DNA of 64,000 bases from Lysobacter sp. Root690 (lineage in GTDB: Bacteria > Pseudomonadota > Gammaproteobacteria > Xanthomonadales > Xanthomonadaceae): assembly GCF_001427785.1 (NCBI RefSeq), contig NZ_LMHM01000017.1, positions 345,727 through 409,726 of the forward strand. Direction: 5' to 3'. The position numbers and the translations under genes were made by a program. Shown here one piece after another: positions 31,940 to 41,237 of the stretch. How positions within the stretch are numbered: the stretch's first letter is position 1; each line of letters begins with the position of its first letter. The notes under the pieces were generated by a model that saw only the letters and a list, made by a program, of their open reading frames with translations, had not been told where the DNA came from and searched no databases.

Positions 31940-32863
31940 TTGCGCAGCGCGGTTCTGATCCCCTGTTACAACGAAGCCCGGACGGTGGCCAAGGTGGTCG
32001 CCGACTTCCGCCGCGTCCTGCCCGACGCCCAGATCTGGGTGTTCGACAACGCCAGCACCGACGACACCGCCGCGATCGCGCGCGCCGCCGGCGCGCGGGT
32101 GCATCGGGTGCCGGCCAAGGGCAAGGGCAACGTGGTGCGGACGATGTTCCGCGAGGTCGACGCCGACGTGTACCTGATGGTCGACGGCGACGACACCTAC
32201 CCGGCCGAGCACGCGCCGCAGTTGCTCGAGGACATCGTCAACGGCCACGCCGACATGGTCGTCGGCACGCGCCTGGAATCGCACGATTCGGGTTCGTTCC
32301 GACGCTTTCACGGCTTCGGCAACCGCCTGGTGCGCTGGAGCATCGGCAGCCTGTTCGGCCAGCCGGTGCGCGACGTGCTGTCGGGCTATCGCGCGTTCTC
32401 GCGCCGCTTCGTCAAATCGATGCCGGTGCTGTCGCGCGGCTTCGAGATCGAAACCGAGATGACCGTGTTCGCGATGGCCAACGCCTTCGTGCTGAGCGAA
32501 CGCACCGTGCCTTACGGCGTGCGTCCGGAAGGCAGCGTGTCCAAGCTCAACACCTTCCGCGACGGCTTCCGCGTGTTGCGCACGATCGGGTTCCTGTTCA
32601 AGGATCTGCGCCCGTTGCGCTTCTTCGGCGTCGCCGCGTTGATCGCTGCATTGGCCAGCCTCGGCTTCGGCGCGTTCGTGGTCCACGAATTCAGCCTGAC
32701 CGGCGCAGTGACCCATCCGTCGACCGCGGTGCTGGCCGCCGCGCTCGCGCTGACCTCCTTCATCCTGCTCGCGACCGGCCTGATCCTCGACACGGTGAAC
32801 CGGCGCAGCAACGAAATCCTGCGGCTGATCACCGACCACGTGGTGCGGCACACGCCGGAGTGA
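31940..32863 (+). CDS. Family 2 glycosyltransferase (polyprenyl-phosphate glycosyltransferase type)
   Basis: 307 residues. GT-A fold: SAVLIPCYNEARTVAKVV at the N-terminus, DNASTDDT, and the metal-binding DGDDTYPAE (about 86-94). Two C-terminal helices (about 236-256 and 275-297) place it with GtrB/DPM1-type enzymes that load a sugar on undecaprenyl phosphate. The start is TTG 31940, with GGAG seven bases upstream; no ATG fits before the conserved domain. It has a GtrA-like divergent neighbour. Confidence 0.82.
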   Translation: MRSAVLIPCYNEARTVAKVVADFRRVLPDAQIWVFDNASTDDTAAIARAAGARVHRVPAKGKGNVVRTMFREVDADVYLMVDGDDTYPAEHAPQLLEDIVNGHADMVVGTRLESHDSGSFRRFHGFGNRLVRWSIGSLFGQPVRDVLSGYRAFSRRFVKSMPVLSRGFEIETEMTVFAMANAFVLSERTVPYGVRPEGSVSKLNTFRDGFRVLRTIGFLFKDLRPLRFFGVAALIAALASLGFGAFVVHEFSLTGAVTHPSTAVLAAALALTSFILLATGLILDTVNRRSNEILRLITDHVVRHTPE

Positions 32864-32948
32864 GCGATGCGTCCGGCCGGGCGCATGGCTGCGGCCATCG
32901 CGTGATCGATCCGGAGTTTGGTGCGACCCATCAGGGTCGCGTCCACGT

Positions 32949-34562
32949 TCATGGCGCCGCCTTCACGCAGATCGGCGCGAACGGCGCGCGCGTCAGCGGA
33001 CACAGTTCGAGCTTCGCCAGCGTGTTGCGCAGCGGCCGGCAAGCGCCGCTGACCGTCAGTCCGTACAACGCCATGCGTTCGGCGGCCGGCGGGTCCACGC
33101 GCACTGGGCGCAGCAGCCACAGCGGACCGGAATTGGTGGCGACGGTGCGTTCGACGCGCTCCTGCAGCCGCGTGCAGCGCTGCGGGTCCATGAAGTTGTT
33201 GTGGATCGCCATCGCCGGCACGTCGCTCGGCAGGAACGCGAGTGCGTGCCCGATCGGGTGATTGGTGCTGGTCAGGACCACGCTGTGCTTCGGCAGCGCC
33301 GGGTAGCTCACTTCGATCATCGGCGAACGGAACGGGTCGCGGCCCCAGCTCGGATGCTTGGTCGGCGCGACCACCAGTACCATCGCGACGAGCATGGCGG
33401 TGCGGGTCCGGCGCTTGGCGAACAGGACAGAGACCACGCCGACGATCAACATCGAGAACAACAGTTCCAGCGGCAGCAGATAGCGGTAGATGCTGTACAT
33501 CGCCAGCCAGCCGACATAGCTGACCAGCACGAACGCCAGCAACGGCCAGCGCAGCGCGAGGCGGATCGAAGCCTCGTCGTTCGCATCGTTCGTATCGCCC
33601 GCGATGGGCGCGGATGGCGGCGCGATCGCATCGCCGCGCACCCGGCCCCGCCACACCCAGATCGCGAGCGCGATCATGCCCAGCAGGACCCGTGGATCGG
33701 CAAGCACCACTTCGGAGAAATCGCGGCTGCGGCGCAGCATGCGCAACGGCGCGTTCAAGTACTGCAGTGCGCCGTCGGGCAGGTAGCGCAGGTCGCGCAT
33801 GGATTCGGGCAGGGCATCGGGCGATTGGAACCACTGGTTGAAATAAGGGAACAACGGGTTGCCGTGGTGCTGCCACAGGTACCAGCCCCACGGCCCCCAG
33901 CACAGCAGCGCGGCGACGCCGCCGCCGAGCGCCAGCGCGCCGATGCGCGCGGGCAGCTGCCGCGCGGGGCCGGCGACCAGCGCCGCGGCGATGAAGCCCA
34001 GGCAGTAGGTCGCGGCGGTGAGCTTGAAGCCGGCCGCCGCGCCGGCCAGCAGGCCGATCGGCAGCCAGGTCGCGAACGGTCCGCGCCGCTGTGGCGAGGT
34101 CGCCAGCCAGTACAGCGCGGCCAGCATCAGCGCACCGACGATGTGGTCGTTGAAGATCGCCGCGGTGCTCGGGTACACCGCCGCGCCGGTGATGGCCACG
34201 AACCCGGCGATCCAGGTGCGGGCGCGGCTGCGCTGCGCCGGCAGCAGCGTGTCGAGCAGGCGCAAGGCGAAGAACAGCGCCAGCACGCTCGGAATGGCCA
34301 GCCAGGCGGTGATCGGCACCCCGCCGACCCCGGCGCGAACCATCAGCGCGAAAGGCAGGTCGACGATCGGGTTGTGCCAGGTCTGCAGCTGCGCCACCGC
34401 GATATCGCTGTCCAGCCGCCCCTCCATCCAGGCCAGCGGCGTATACAGGTGGTAGTTGCGCAGGTCCCAGTTCGCGTCCTGACGCAGTCCCACGATCGCG
34501 ATCGTGGTAAAGAACAGGGCCACCAGTGCGGCGGTTCGCCGAGCAGCGCGGTCGATGGGCAT
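32949..34562 (-). CDS. Polytopic GT-C-like membrane protein
   Basis: 537 residues with about eleven helices and a C-terminal periplasmic domain. The first loop carries DANWDLRNYHLYTPLAWMEG, with acidic residues placed as in GT-C glycosyltransferases that use lipid-linked sugars. It probably transfers the sugar supplied by the neighbouring GtrA/GtrB-like pair to an envelope acceptor, as GtrC does in serotype conversion (inference). The C-terminal 110 residues have Cys pairs that could form disulfides. Confidence 0.65.
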   Translation of the reverse strand: MPIDRAARRTAALVALFFTTIAIVGLRQDANWDLRNYHLYTPLAWMEGRLDSDIAVAQLQTWHNPIVDLPFALMVRAGVGGVPITAWLAIPSVLALFFALRLLDTLLPAQRSRARTWIAGFVAITGAAVYPSTAAIFNDHIVGALMLAALYWLATSPQRRGPFATWLPIGLLAGAAAGFKLTAATYCLGFIAAALVAGPARQLPARIGALALGGGVAALLCWGPWGWYLWQHHGNPLFPYFNQWFQSPDALPESMRDLRYLPDGALQYLNAPLRMLRRSRDFSEVVLADPRVLLGMIALAIWVWRGRVRGDAIAPPSAPIAGDTNDANDEASIRLALRWPLLAFVLVSYVGWLAMYSIYRYLLPLELLFSMLIVGVVSVLFAKRRTRTAMLVAMVLVVAPTKHPSWGRDPFRSPMIEVSYPALPKHSVVLTSTNHPIGHALAFLPSDVPAMAIHNNFMDPQRCTRLQERVERTVATNSGPLWLLRPVRVDPPAAERMALYGLTVSGACRPLRNTLAKLELCPLTRAPFAPICVKAAP

Positions 34563-34648
34563 ACAGGGTCCTTCAACGGTGAATTGCTAAGATTCGTCCT
34601 CGACGGGGGGCCCACGTCAAGCAACCGAATGTAAGGAAGATTTCATAC

Positions 34649-36037
34649 ATGGCTCATGAGTCGATGAACCAGCTGCACATCGTGATTCTCGCCGCCGGCG
34701 AGGGCAAGCGCATGAAGTCGGCGACGGCCAAGGTACTGCAGAAGATCGCCGGCCGGCCGATGCTGGCGCACGCGATCGAAACCGCGCGGGCGTTGAGCCC
34801 GGCCGGCATCCATGTGGTCTACGGCCACGGCGGCGAGCAGGTCCGCGCCGCGTTCGACGGCCAGGGCGATCTGCACTGGGCCGAGCAGGAACAGCGCCTG
34901 GGCACCGGCCACGCCGTGCAACAGGCGATGCCGGGTGTGCCACAGGACGCACGCGTGCTGGTGTTGTACGGCGATGTGCCGTTGATCACGGCGGACACGT
35001 TGCGGCGGCTGCTGGCCGCGCCGGGCCGATTGGCGGTGCTGGTGGCCGACATGGACGACCCGACCGGTTACGGCCGCATCGTCCGCGATCCCGAGGGCCG
35101 GGTCGGCCGCATTGTCGAGCACAAGGACGCCGACGAAGAACAGCGCGAGATCCGCACCGTCAACACCGGCATCCTGGTCGCCGACGGCGAACCGCTGCGC
35201 CGCTGGCTCGATCGCCTCGGCAACGACAACGCGCAGGGCGAGTATTACCTGACCGACGTGTTCGCCGCGGCCGCGGCCGAGTACAGCCCGGCCGAGATGG
35301 TGCATGTCGCCGATCCGGTCGAAGTCGAAGGCGCCAACGACCCGTGGCAACTGGCCCAGCTCGAACGCGCATATCAATTGCGCGCCGCGCGTGCCGTCTG
35401 CGTGCAGGGCGCGCGCCTGGCCGATCCTTCGCGCTTCGATCTGCGTGGCACGGTCAGTGTCGGCCAGGACGTGGAGATCGATGTCGACGTGGTGCTCGAA
35501 GGCCGGGTCGAACTCGGCGACGGCGTGCAGATCGGTCCGTTCTGCCGGCTGCGCGACGTCAAGCTGGCCGCCGGCACGGTGGTGCGCGCGCATTGCGATC
35601 TCGACGGCGTGGTGGTCGAGGGCGCGGCGGTGATCGGTCCGTACTCGCGCCTGCGTCCGGGCACGGTGCTCGCCGACGGCGCGCATGTGGGCAATTTCGT
35701 CGAGACCAAGAACGCGCGCATCGGCGTGGGCAGCAAGGCCAATCATCTGACCTACCTGGGCGATGCGGTGATCGGCAGCGGCGTCAACGTCGGCGCGGGC
35801 ACCATCACCTGCAACTACGACGGCGTGAACAAGTCGACCACCACGATCGAGGACGGCGCGTTCATCGGTTCGAACTCCTCGCTGGTCGCGCCGGTCACGA
35901 TCGGCAAGGACGCGACCATCGCCGCCGGTTCGGTGATTACCCGGCCGGCGCCGGCCGGCGAGCTGAGCATCGGTCGCGCGCGTCAGTCGACGGTGGAAGG
36001 CTGGAAGCGGCCGGTGAAGAGAAAGCCGCAAGAGTGA
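34649..36037 (+). CDS. glmU: Bifunctional UDP-GlcNAc pyrophosphorylase/GlcN-1-P acetyltransferase
   Basis: 462 residues. N-terminal uridyltransferase with [13 protein letters not shown] and YGDVPLIT; C-terminal left-handed beta-helix acetyltransferase with repeated hexapeptides (about 255-430), the [11 protein letters not shown] block and [20 protein letters not shown]. Makes UDP-GlcNAc for peptidoglycan and LPS; GlmS, the preceding pathway enzyme, is at 50,165. AGGAAG nine bases upstream supports ATG 34649. A decayed copy of the 3' third lies at about 37,228. Confidence 0.95.
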   Translation: MAHESMNQLHIVILAAGEGKRMKSATAKVLQKIAGRPMLAHAIETARALSPAGIHVVYGHGGEQVRAAFDGQGDLHWAEQEQRLGTGHAVQQAMPGVPQDARVLVLYGDVPLITADTLRRLLAAPGRLAVLVADMDDPTGYGRIVRDPEGRVGRIVEHKDADEEQREIRTVNTGILVADGEPLRRWLDRLGNDNAQGEYYLTDVFAAAAAEYSPAEMVHVADPVEVEGANDPWQLAQLERAYQLRAARAVCVQGARLADPSRFDLRGTVSVGQDVEIDVDVVLEGRVELGDGVQIGPFCRLRDVKLAAGTVVRAHCDLDGVVVEGAAVIGPYSRLRPGTVLADGAHVGNFVETKNARIGVGSKANHLTYLGDAVIGSGVNVGAGTITCNYDGVNKSTTTIEDGAFIGSNSSLVAPVTIGKDATIAAGSVITRPAPAGELSIGRARQSTVEGWKRPVKRKPQE

Positions 36038-36082
36038 TCGGCGGCGCGGTGCGTCGTTGCGTTGGGCGCCGCTCGCCGCGGA

Positions 36083-36114
36083 GAGTTTGGGAAGCCGGTT
36101 GGCTTCCCAAACTC
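36083..36114. terminator. 14-bp perfect hairpin between glmU and the convergent GH18 gene
   Basis: GAGTTTGGGAAGCC, loop GGTT, GGCTTCCCAAACTC. It is followed by GGGTAAAACCCC. Its location between two convergent genes suggests a bidirectional terminator, but no T-run follows. Confidence 0.5.
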
Positions 36115-36217
36115 GGGTAAAACCCCGCCGACTCACGGCGGGCAAGGCATCGGATTGCTGCGAACCGGGGCGGTTACGTCTACGCGTACACCGTGCGCGT
36201 TCGCTGCCACGATCGCA

Positions 36218-37087
36218 TCACGGAACGTATTCCACCGATGCGGTACTGCCGGCCTGCGCCTTGATGATCTGGGTGTAGTAACTGGCCGCAGCGCTGTTGC
36301 TGAGGAAGGCGTTGGGCGCCCAGATCATCACGCCCTGATAGCCGCCGCTGGCGACGTTCGCCGCGATCGTCCGCGCCTGCGTGGCCGAACTGAATTCCGG
36401 CGAGATGCCGAGGAACAGGTTGCTCTTGAGCATGCCGTAACCGACATACGGGGTGAGATAGCTGACGCTGCCGCCATAGGTCATCTCATAGCCTTCGGTC
36501 AGCTTGGTCGCGGCGTTGTAGGGCGCGGAAAAATACTGCGAGTCCGACCACAGCGCCTTGCTCAGGGTCTTGCCGGAAAAACCCGAATTGCTCCTGATCG
36601 CGCTGAGCACGGAATAGAACGCGCTCGCGTTACCCGAGCAGGTGGAGTACTCGTCGTCGACGTTGATGCCGTTGAGGCCGTACCTCACCACCTCCGCCAC
36701 CATCGCATTGCCGAGCTGGGCCGCGGCGCTGGCACTCATGTTGCACGACCAACCCGCGTTCTGATGATTGCCCAGGTATGAGATCTGCACCTTGATACCC
36801 TTCTGCTGCAACTGCCTGACGATGGCGATGTTGTTGTTCAGGATCGTGCTCATCTGCGAGTTGTAGAACAGTACCGGCGTATTCGGGGTGCTGCCGTTGA
36901 TGTTGGCGGCGAACAGCACGAGATCGGAAAAGAACGGCTTGCCGGTGCCTTTGACGATGAAGCGTCCGACATCGCTTACGTTTTGCGGCGAGGGATTATT
37001 CAGGAATACGACGTTGCGCGCGTCAGCGGCGGAACTCGCAAGAAATGCCATTAAACCGGCGGAAAAAAGCGTAGATTTGCTAAGCAT
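36218..37087 (-). CDS. Secreted GH18 endo-beta-N-acetylglucosaminidase (Endo H/F-like)
   Basis: 289 residues. Start ATG 37087 with AGGAG eight bases upstream gives the signal peptide MLSKSTLFSAGLMAFLASSAADA. The GH18 catalytic motif appears as GLNGINVDDEYS, with the proton-donor Glu following the paired Asp, as in Endo H rather than chitinases. VQISYLGNHQNAGW and the C-terminal GGYQGVMIWAPNAF also fit. Such enzymes cut the chitobiose core of N-glycans. A predatory or saprophytic lifestyle would make use of it. Confidence 0.8.
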   Translation of the reverse strand: MLSKSTLFSAGLMAFLASSAADARNVVFLNNPSPQNVSDVGRFIVKGTGKPFFSDLVLFAANINGSTPNTPVLFYNSQMSTILNNNIAIVRQLQQKGIKVQISYLGNHQNAGWSCNMSASAAAQLGNAMVAEVVRYGLNGINVDDEYSTCSGNASAFYSVLSAIRSNSGFSGKTLSKALWSDSQYFSAPYNAATKLTEGYEMTYGGSVSYLTPYVGYGMLKSNLFLGISPEFSSATQARTIAANVASGGYQGVMIWAPNAFLSNSAAASYYTQIIKAQAGSTASVEYVP

Positions 37088-37227
37088 TGGCGAATCTCCT
37101 CTTCCATTGTTTGGAAAACACATTCGATTTGACGGACGCGCGCGCGCCGTGCCGATTGAGGTTCGCGGTCGTCGTTTCTAGAAACGAATGCGAGGGCCAC
37201 TCCCCTACCGTCGCTAAGCATCGTCGT

Positions 37228-37580
37228 CACGCTTGCGTCTAGATGTGATCGTGCGAGCAACTTCGACGAGACATCGACAACGCCGCGATTGGCGCAGGCA
37301 GCAAGGTCCATCACCGGGTTGGTGTCGTCGATGTGGTGATCGGTGTCGATGCCGGCGAGGTCGCATCGTCTGAAACGCGACGGCGTTGACGTTCGCTCGC
37401 CACGGTATCGCGCGGTGCTTGATCGGTTGCGACATCTCGCGGTCGGCGCCGATGACGATTGGCGAGGGACGCAAACATCGCGGCCGGCCGCTGATCGCCA
37501 GGGAGACACCGCCGAGCGAGCGATTGGACGCGCGCGGCAATCGACGGTAGAAAGCGGGAAGCGATCGGCTCAGAAAAAGT
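37228..37580 (+). pseudogene. Decayed duplicate of the glmU 3' third
   Basis: The nucleotide sequence aligns by eye with glmU from about 35,650 to 36,020: AGCAACTTCGACGAGAC vs GGCAATTTCGTCGAGAC, GATGTGGTGATCGG vs GATGCGGTGATCGG, and CTTGATCGGTT vs TTCATCGGTT. In its last part it still encodes [10 protein letters not shown] exactly as glmU does. Small indels break the frame and no start remains. The GH18 gene lies between the intact gene and the remnant. Apart from this remnant, 37,088-37,620 shows nothing. Confidence 0.75.
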
Positions 37581-37620
37581 CGTTCGCGTTTTTGGTCGCG
37601 GCATGAAGGAGCCGGCACGC

Positions 37621-38409
37621 ATGAATCTCAGCATCGACGAAGCGCGGGTGGACCTCGGCTTCACCAATCCGCTCATCGAGCATCGGCCTTCGGTCCTGAT
37701 AGGCCGTATGGCCTTGAGCGTCGAGGACATGCGTCGGCTCGGCGGCGAAGCGGCGCGGGAATTGTTCGTATTCGGAGCCAAGGTGCCGATGCCGCCGGAC
37801 CCGCGGTTCGGCGAGAGTTGGCGCAACGAGTTCTCGGTGATCGAAGCGCTGCCCGGCGAGGCCGCGCGCGAGCATCGGCTCGCGCAGCGCGGCACGATCA
37901 TGTTCCTGGCGCAAGGCGAGGCCGACCGCTACGAGATGGTCGACATGCTCGCGCCGGGCGACATCCGTTTTCTCCATCGCAGGCCGGGTTGGAAAGCCTC
38001 CGAAGCCAGCATTCCGCTCGGCGAAAACGGCCTGTATCACTTCGTCCGCCAGTTCTACGTCGGCGAAACCGCCAGCGCGATCGAATACTTCGGCGCCGGC
38101 AGTTCGATCTACGTATTTTTGGAGGCGCGGCCGGACGACCGGCTATCGGTGCAGCTGTTCGTCCAGGACATGTCCGAACAGACCGCCGAGGACCACTACC
38201 GGCTCGAAGCGATGATGGCGCAGTTCGATCGCCATCGCGGCGACAGCGAAAAGGTGCACAAGCTGATTCGCGAAGGCGACCGGCATTTCCATGCCTATGT
38301 GATGGACGCCGCGAATGTCCAACGCGAAACGCTGGAATACCTGCTCAAGCACGTTCGCAGCAAGCGCGAGCAGGGGCAGGTGCTCAAGCTGCTGAAAGCG
38401 CGGGCCTGA
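37621..38409 (+). CDS. Hypothetical protein, 262 residues
   Basis: I do not recognise this family. The protein is soluble with no signal peptide. The N-terminal half is strand-rich (VDLGFTNPLIEHRPSVLIGRM; RGTIMFLAQGEADRY), then a middle segment YHFVRQFYVGETASAIEYFG and a helical basic C-terminus ending LLKHVRSKREQGQVLKLLK. Start ATG 37621 has AAGGAG nine bases upstream; an earlier ATG at 37603 would overlap that site. Normal local codon use. Confidence 0.65.
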   Translation: MNLSIDEARVDLGFTNPLIEHRPSVLIGRMALSVEDMRRLGGEAARELFVFGAKVPMPPDPRFGESWRNEFSVIEALPGEAAREHRLAQRGTIMFLAQGEADRYEMVDMLAPGDIRFLHRRPGWKASEASIPLGENGLYHFVRQFYVGETASAIEYFGAGSSIYVFLEARPDDRLSVQLFVQDMSEQTAEDHYRLEAMMAQFDRHRGDSEKVHKLIREGDRHFHAYVMDAANVQRETLEYLLKHVRSKREQGQVLKLLKARA

Positions 38410-38530
38410 CGGCCACGGCAAAGATGGAGCTGACACATCCGTGATCGCGCTCGTGCGCCACGCCGCGGCCGAAACCGCGGCGTGGCGCACGATGGCGCGA
38501 ACGCCCGCGATCGCAGGCGTGAACCCAAAC

Positions 38531-39280
38531 TCAGCGCGTACCGCCGCCGGCCAGCAACTGTTCGCCGGTCAGCCAGTACGAATCGTCCGAGGCCAGGAAC
38601 ACGGCGATCGAGGCGATGTCGTCGGGCTGACCGATGCGGCCCAGCGGCGTCTGCGAGACCGCCCAGTTCTGGAAGTCCGAACCGATGAAGCCGGCCGAAT
38701 GGGTGCCTTCGGTTTCGATCATGCCCGGGTTGAGCGAATTGACCCGGATCTTGCGCGGGCCGAGTTCGCGCGACAGCACGCCGGTGATCGCGTCGACCGC
38801 GCCCTTGGTGCCGGTGTAGACCGCGCTGTCGGGCGGGGTGATGCGGCTGACCACTGAGCCGATGTTGATGATGCTGGCGCCTTCGCCCAGGTGCTTGGAC
38901 GCGGCCTGGGTGGTCAGCAGCAGCCCGAGCACGTTGACGTTGAACTGTTGGTGGAAGTGTTCTTCGGTGATCTCGGCCAGCGGCCCGAACGCGTACACGC
39001 CGGAGTTGTTGACCAGCACGTCGAGGCGGCCGAACTGCTTGACCGTGGCGTCGACGATGGCCTGGGCGTCGGCGGTCTTGGACACGTCGCCCTGCACCGC
39101 GATGGCCTTGCCGCCGGCCGCTTCGATGGCCGCGACCACGGCGTCGGCGCCGGCCTTGCTGCTGGCGTAGTTCACCGCGACCGACGCGCCCTGCGCGGCG
39201 AGCGCCTTGGCGATGCCCGCGCCGATGCCCTTGGATGCGCCGGTGACCAGCGCGACTTTGCCTGCGAGTTTGTTGCTCAT
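38531..39280 (-). CDS. Short-chain dehydrogenase/reductase (FabG-like)
   Basis: 249 residues. Cofactor motif VTGASKGIGAGIAKA, NNSGVYAFG, catalytic Ser in NIGSVVSRI, and YTGTKGAV carrying the catalytic Tyr-x-x-x-Lys; NPGMIETEG follows. Classical SDR, possibly NADP-dependent (Ser/Lys after the glycine motif). The substrate is unknown. Divergent from an ArsR-type regulator across an evident operator, so it is probably the regulated gene. Confidence 0.88.
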   Translation of the reverse strand: MSNKLAGKVALVTGASKGIGAGIAKALAAQGASVAVNYASSKAGADAVVAAIEAAGGKAIAVQGDVSKTADAQAIVDATVKQFGRLDVLVNNSGVYAFGPLAEITEEHFHQQFNVNVLGLLLTTQAASKHLGEGASIINIGSVVSRITPPDSAVYTGTKGAVDAITGVLSRELGPRKIRVNSLNPGMIETEGTHSAGFIGSDFQNWAVSQTPLGRIGQPDDIASIAVFLASDDSYWLTGEQLLAGGGTR

Positions 39281-39325
39281 GATCGATGTAGTCCTGTTTG
39301 GGGGATGAAGCGGGGGTTAATTCCA

Positions 39326-39348
39326 ATAGTTCAGAACATATGAACTAT
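39326..39348. promoter_or_regulatory. Operator between the SDR and ArsR-type genes
   Basis: ATAGTTCA (39326-39333) and TGAACTAT (39341-39348) are perfect inverted repeats separated by GAACATA. They lie in the 100-base divergent gap, 35 bases before the regulator start, and are likely bound by that regulator. Confidence 0.65.
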
Positions 39349-39382
39349 GGAACTTGAAGTCAAGGGCCTTTAAGATGGGCGC

Positions 39383-39766
39383 ATGAAACCCCTGGTGCAT
39401 CCCGCGATCGAGGACATCACCGTGGAGGGCATCCTCCACGCCCTGTCGGACCCCGTGCGCGCGGCGATCTACGCGCAGATGGCCGGCGCGGCCTGCGCGA
39501 TGAACTGTTCCAATTTCCTCCAGGTCAGCGACCGCAGCATTCCCAAGTCGACCCTGTCGCTGCATTTCCGCGCGCTGCGCGAAGCCGGGCTGATCCGCAG
39601 CGAGCGGCGCGGGGTGGAAATGCACAACACCACGCGCTGCGCGGATGTCGAGCAGCGCTTCCCGGGTTTGATCGGCGCGATCCTGGCAGCGCATGGCGCG
39701 CAGGCGGTCGAGCGCGCGAAGGTTGCCAAGCGCAAAGCCGCCGCGGCCAGATCCAAAGCGGTTTAG
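39383..39766 (+). CDS. ArsR-family winged-helix regulator
   Basis: 127 residues. HALSDPVRAAIYAQMAG opens the winged-helix domain and STLSLHFRALREAGLIRSERRG is recognition helix plus wing. MNCSNFL carries a Cys that could sense oxidant or metal, but no complete ArsR metal site (CxCxxC) is present. The basic Ala/Lys tail is unusual. Probably represses itself and the divergent SDR. Confidence 0.82.
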   Translation: MKPLVHPAIEDITVEGILHALSDPVRAAIYAQMAGAACAMNCSNFLQVSDRSIPKSTLSLHFRALREAGLIRSERRGVEMHNTTRCADVEQRFPGLIGAILAAHGAQAVERAKVAKRKAAAARSKAV

Positions 39767-39922
39767 GGTTGGCTGCCCGCGGCGTCGCGCTTGAACGCGG
39801 CGCGCTTTTAAAAGCGCTTGAGTTGTTCCCGATGAGTGCCTGAGCGCGATGATCCGCGCCATCCATGGCAGCGTCTATCCGGATCGTGCGCGTGATCGGT
39901 CACACGGCGCGGGCAGCCCGGC

Positions 39923-41227
39923 TCAGTCCGGCAACACCATCGACACGCACAGACCGCCGCCTTCGCGATTCAACAACGCGATGCGGCCGCCGTGCGCCTC
40001 GGCGATCTCGCGCGCGAGCGCCAGGCCCAGGCCGGTGCCGTTGCGCTTGGTCGAATAGAACGGCAGTAGCGCGTTGGACAGCACCGAGTCGTTCATGCCG
40101 GTGCCGCGGTCGAGGATGTCGATGCGCCATGCGTCCTGCACCCGGCGCAACTGCAGGCGCACTTCCTCGGGCGCCGAGCCGGATTCGTGCGCGTTCTTGA
40201 GCAGGTTGATCAGGCATTGCTCGAGCTGAGCCACGTCCACGCGCGCGATCGCGTCGCCCTGAATGCCGTCGAAGGCGAAGTCGACCTGGCTGCGCAGTTG
40301 CTCGACGAAGCGCGACCATTCGATCGGCTCCAGCCGCGGCGCCGGCAGTTTGGCGAAACGTGCGTAATCGCGGATGAACCCTTCCAGATGGCGCGCGCGG
40401 TCTTCGATCGTGGCCAGCGCGGTCGGCAGGCGATCGTACTGGCCGCGGCGCAACAGCTCGGCGCCCGAATGCGCGAGTGAGGCGATCGGCGCCAGCGAGT
40501 TGTTGAGTTCGTGGCTGATGACCCGGATCACTTTCTTCCAGGTCTGCACTTCCTGGCGGCGCAGTTCGGCGGTGAGCTGGCGCAGCAGCACCAGTTCGTG
40601 GGCGCGGCCGTTGAGGCGGAACACGCGGCGCGAGAGGTGGTAGATCTCTTCGTTCTCGATATCGCCGACGGTGAACATGCCGTCGCCGCCGCGATCGAAG
40701 GCTTCCTGCATCGGCACCGGCGCGCGCGCGAGCAATTCGGAGAAATCCTGGCCTTCCAGGCGCCTGCCTTCGCCCAGGGCTTTGCGCGCGGCGAGGTTGC
40801 CGTGAATGATCCGGCGCGAGGGATCGACCAAGAGCATCGCCACCGGCGTGTTCTGGACCATGGTGTCGAGCAGCAGTTCGCGCTGGACCAGGCTCAGACG
40901 CTGTTCGCGCAAGGTGTCGCCCAAGCGGTTGTGGCTGGCGACCAGTTCGCCCAGATCGCCCTTGCCATCCCAGTGGAAGCTGATCGAGTAATCGCCGTCG
41001 CGATAACTGGCGACCGAGCCGGCCAGGGCGCGGAACAGCGAATTCATCGGCGCGAACGCGCGTCGTACGTGATAGACCAGCAACGGCGCCAGCACCGCGA
41101 GCACGATTGCCAGCACCAGCCAGCGGTTGCCGATCCATTGCGACAGCCATAGCGTGGCCGCGGCGCCGACCGCGAGGTAGGCCATCGCGATCGCACTGAA
41201 TACCAGACTCAATGGGGGGCGGCGCAT
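39923..41227 (-). CDS. Sensor histidine kinase, NtrY-like
   Basis: About 434 residues: two membrane helices (about 5-25 and 33-54), a HAMP-like linker, a PAS domain (VQNTPVAMLLVDPSRRIIHGN), the phosphoacceptor His239 in ISHELNNSLAPI, and the ATPase domain with N-box LKNAHES, G1 DRGTGM and G2 GTGLGLA. Preceded by the response regulator with a 10-base gap; GAGGA about seven bases upstream supports ATG 41227 (ATG 41233 is also possible). No large periplasmic domain, so it may sense a membrane or cytoplasmic signal. Confidence 0.88.
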   Translation of the reverse strand: MRRPPLSLVFSAIAMAYLAVGAAATLWLSQWIGNRWLVLAIVLAVLAPLLVYHVRRAFAPMNSLFRALAGSVASYRDGDYSISFHWDGKGDLGELVASHNRLGDTLREQRLSLVQRELLLDTMVQNTPVAMLLVDPSRRIIHGNLAARKALGEGRRLEGQDFSELLARAPVPMQEAFDRGGDGMFTVGDIENEEIYHLSRRVFRLNGRAHELVLLRQLTAELRRQEVQTWKKVIRVISHELNNSLAPIASLAHSGAELLRRGQYDRLPTALATIEDRARHLEGFIRDYARFAKLPAPRLEPIEWSRFVEQLRSQVDFAFDGIQGDAIARVDVAQLEQCLINLLKNAHESGSAPEEVRLQLRRVQDAWRIDILDRGTGMNDSVLSNALLPFYSTKRNGTGLGLALAREIAEAHGGRIALLNREGGGLCVSMVLPD

Positions 41228-41237
41228 GCTCATGTCC

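Noticed and set aside
37343-37606. 87-codon frame ending in [10 protein letters not shown] considered as an intact small gene
   Set aside because: Its nucleotide sequence follows glmU in shifting frames, so it is part of a decayed copy, not a coding gene.
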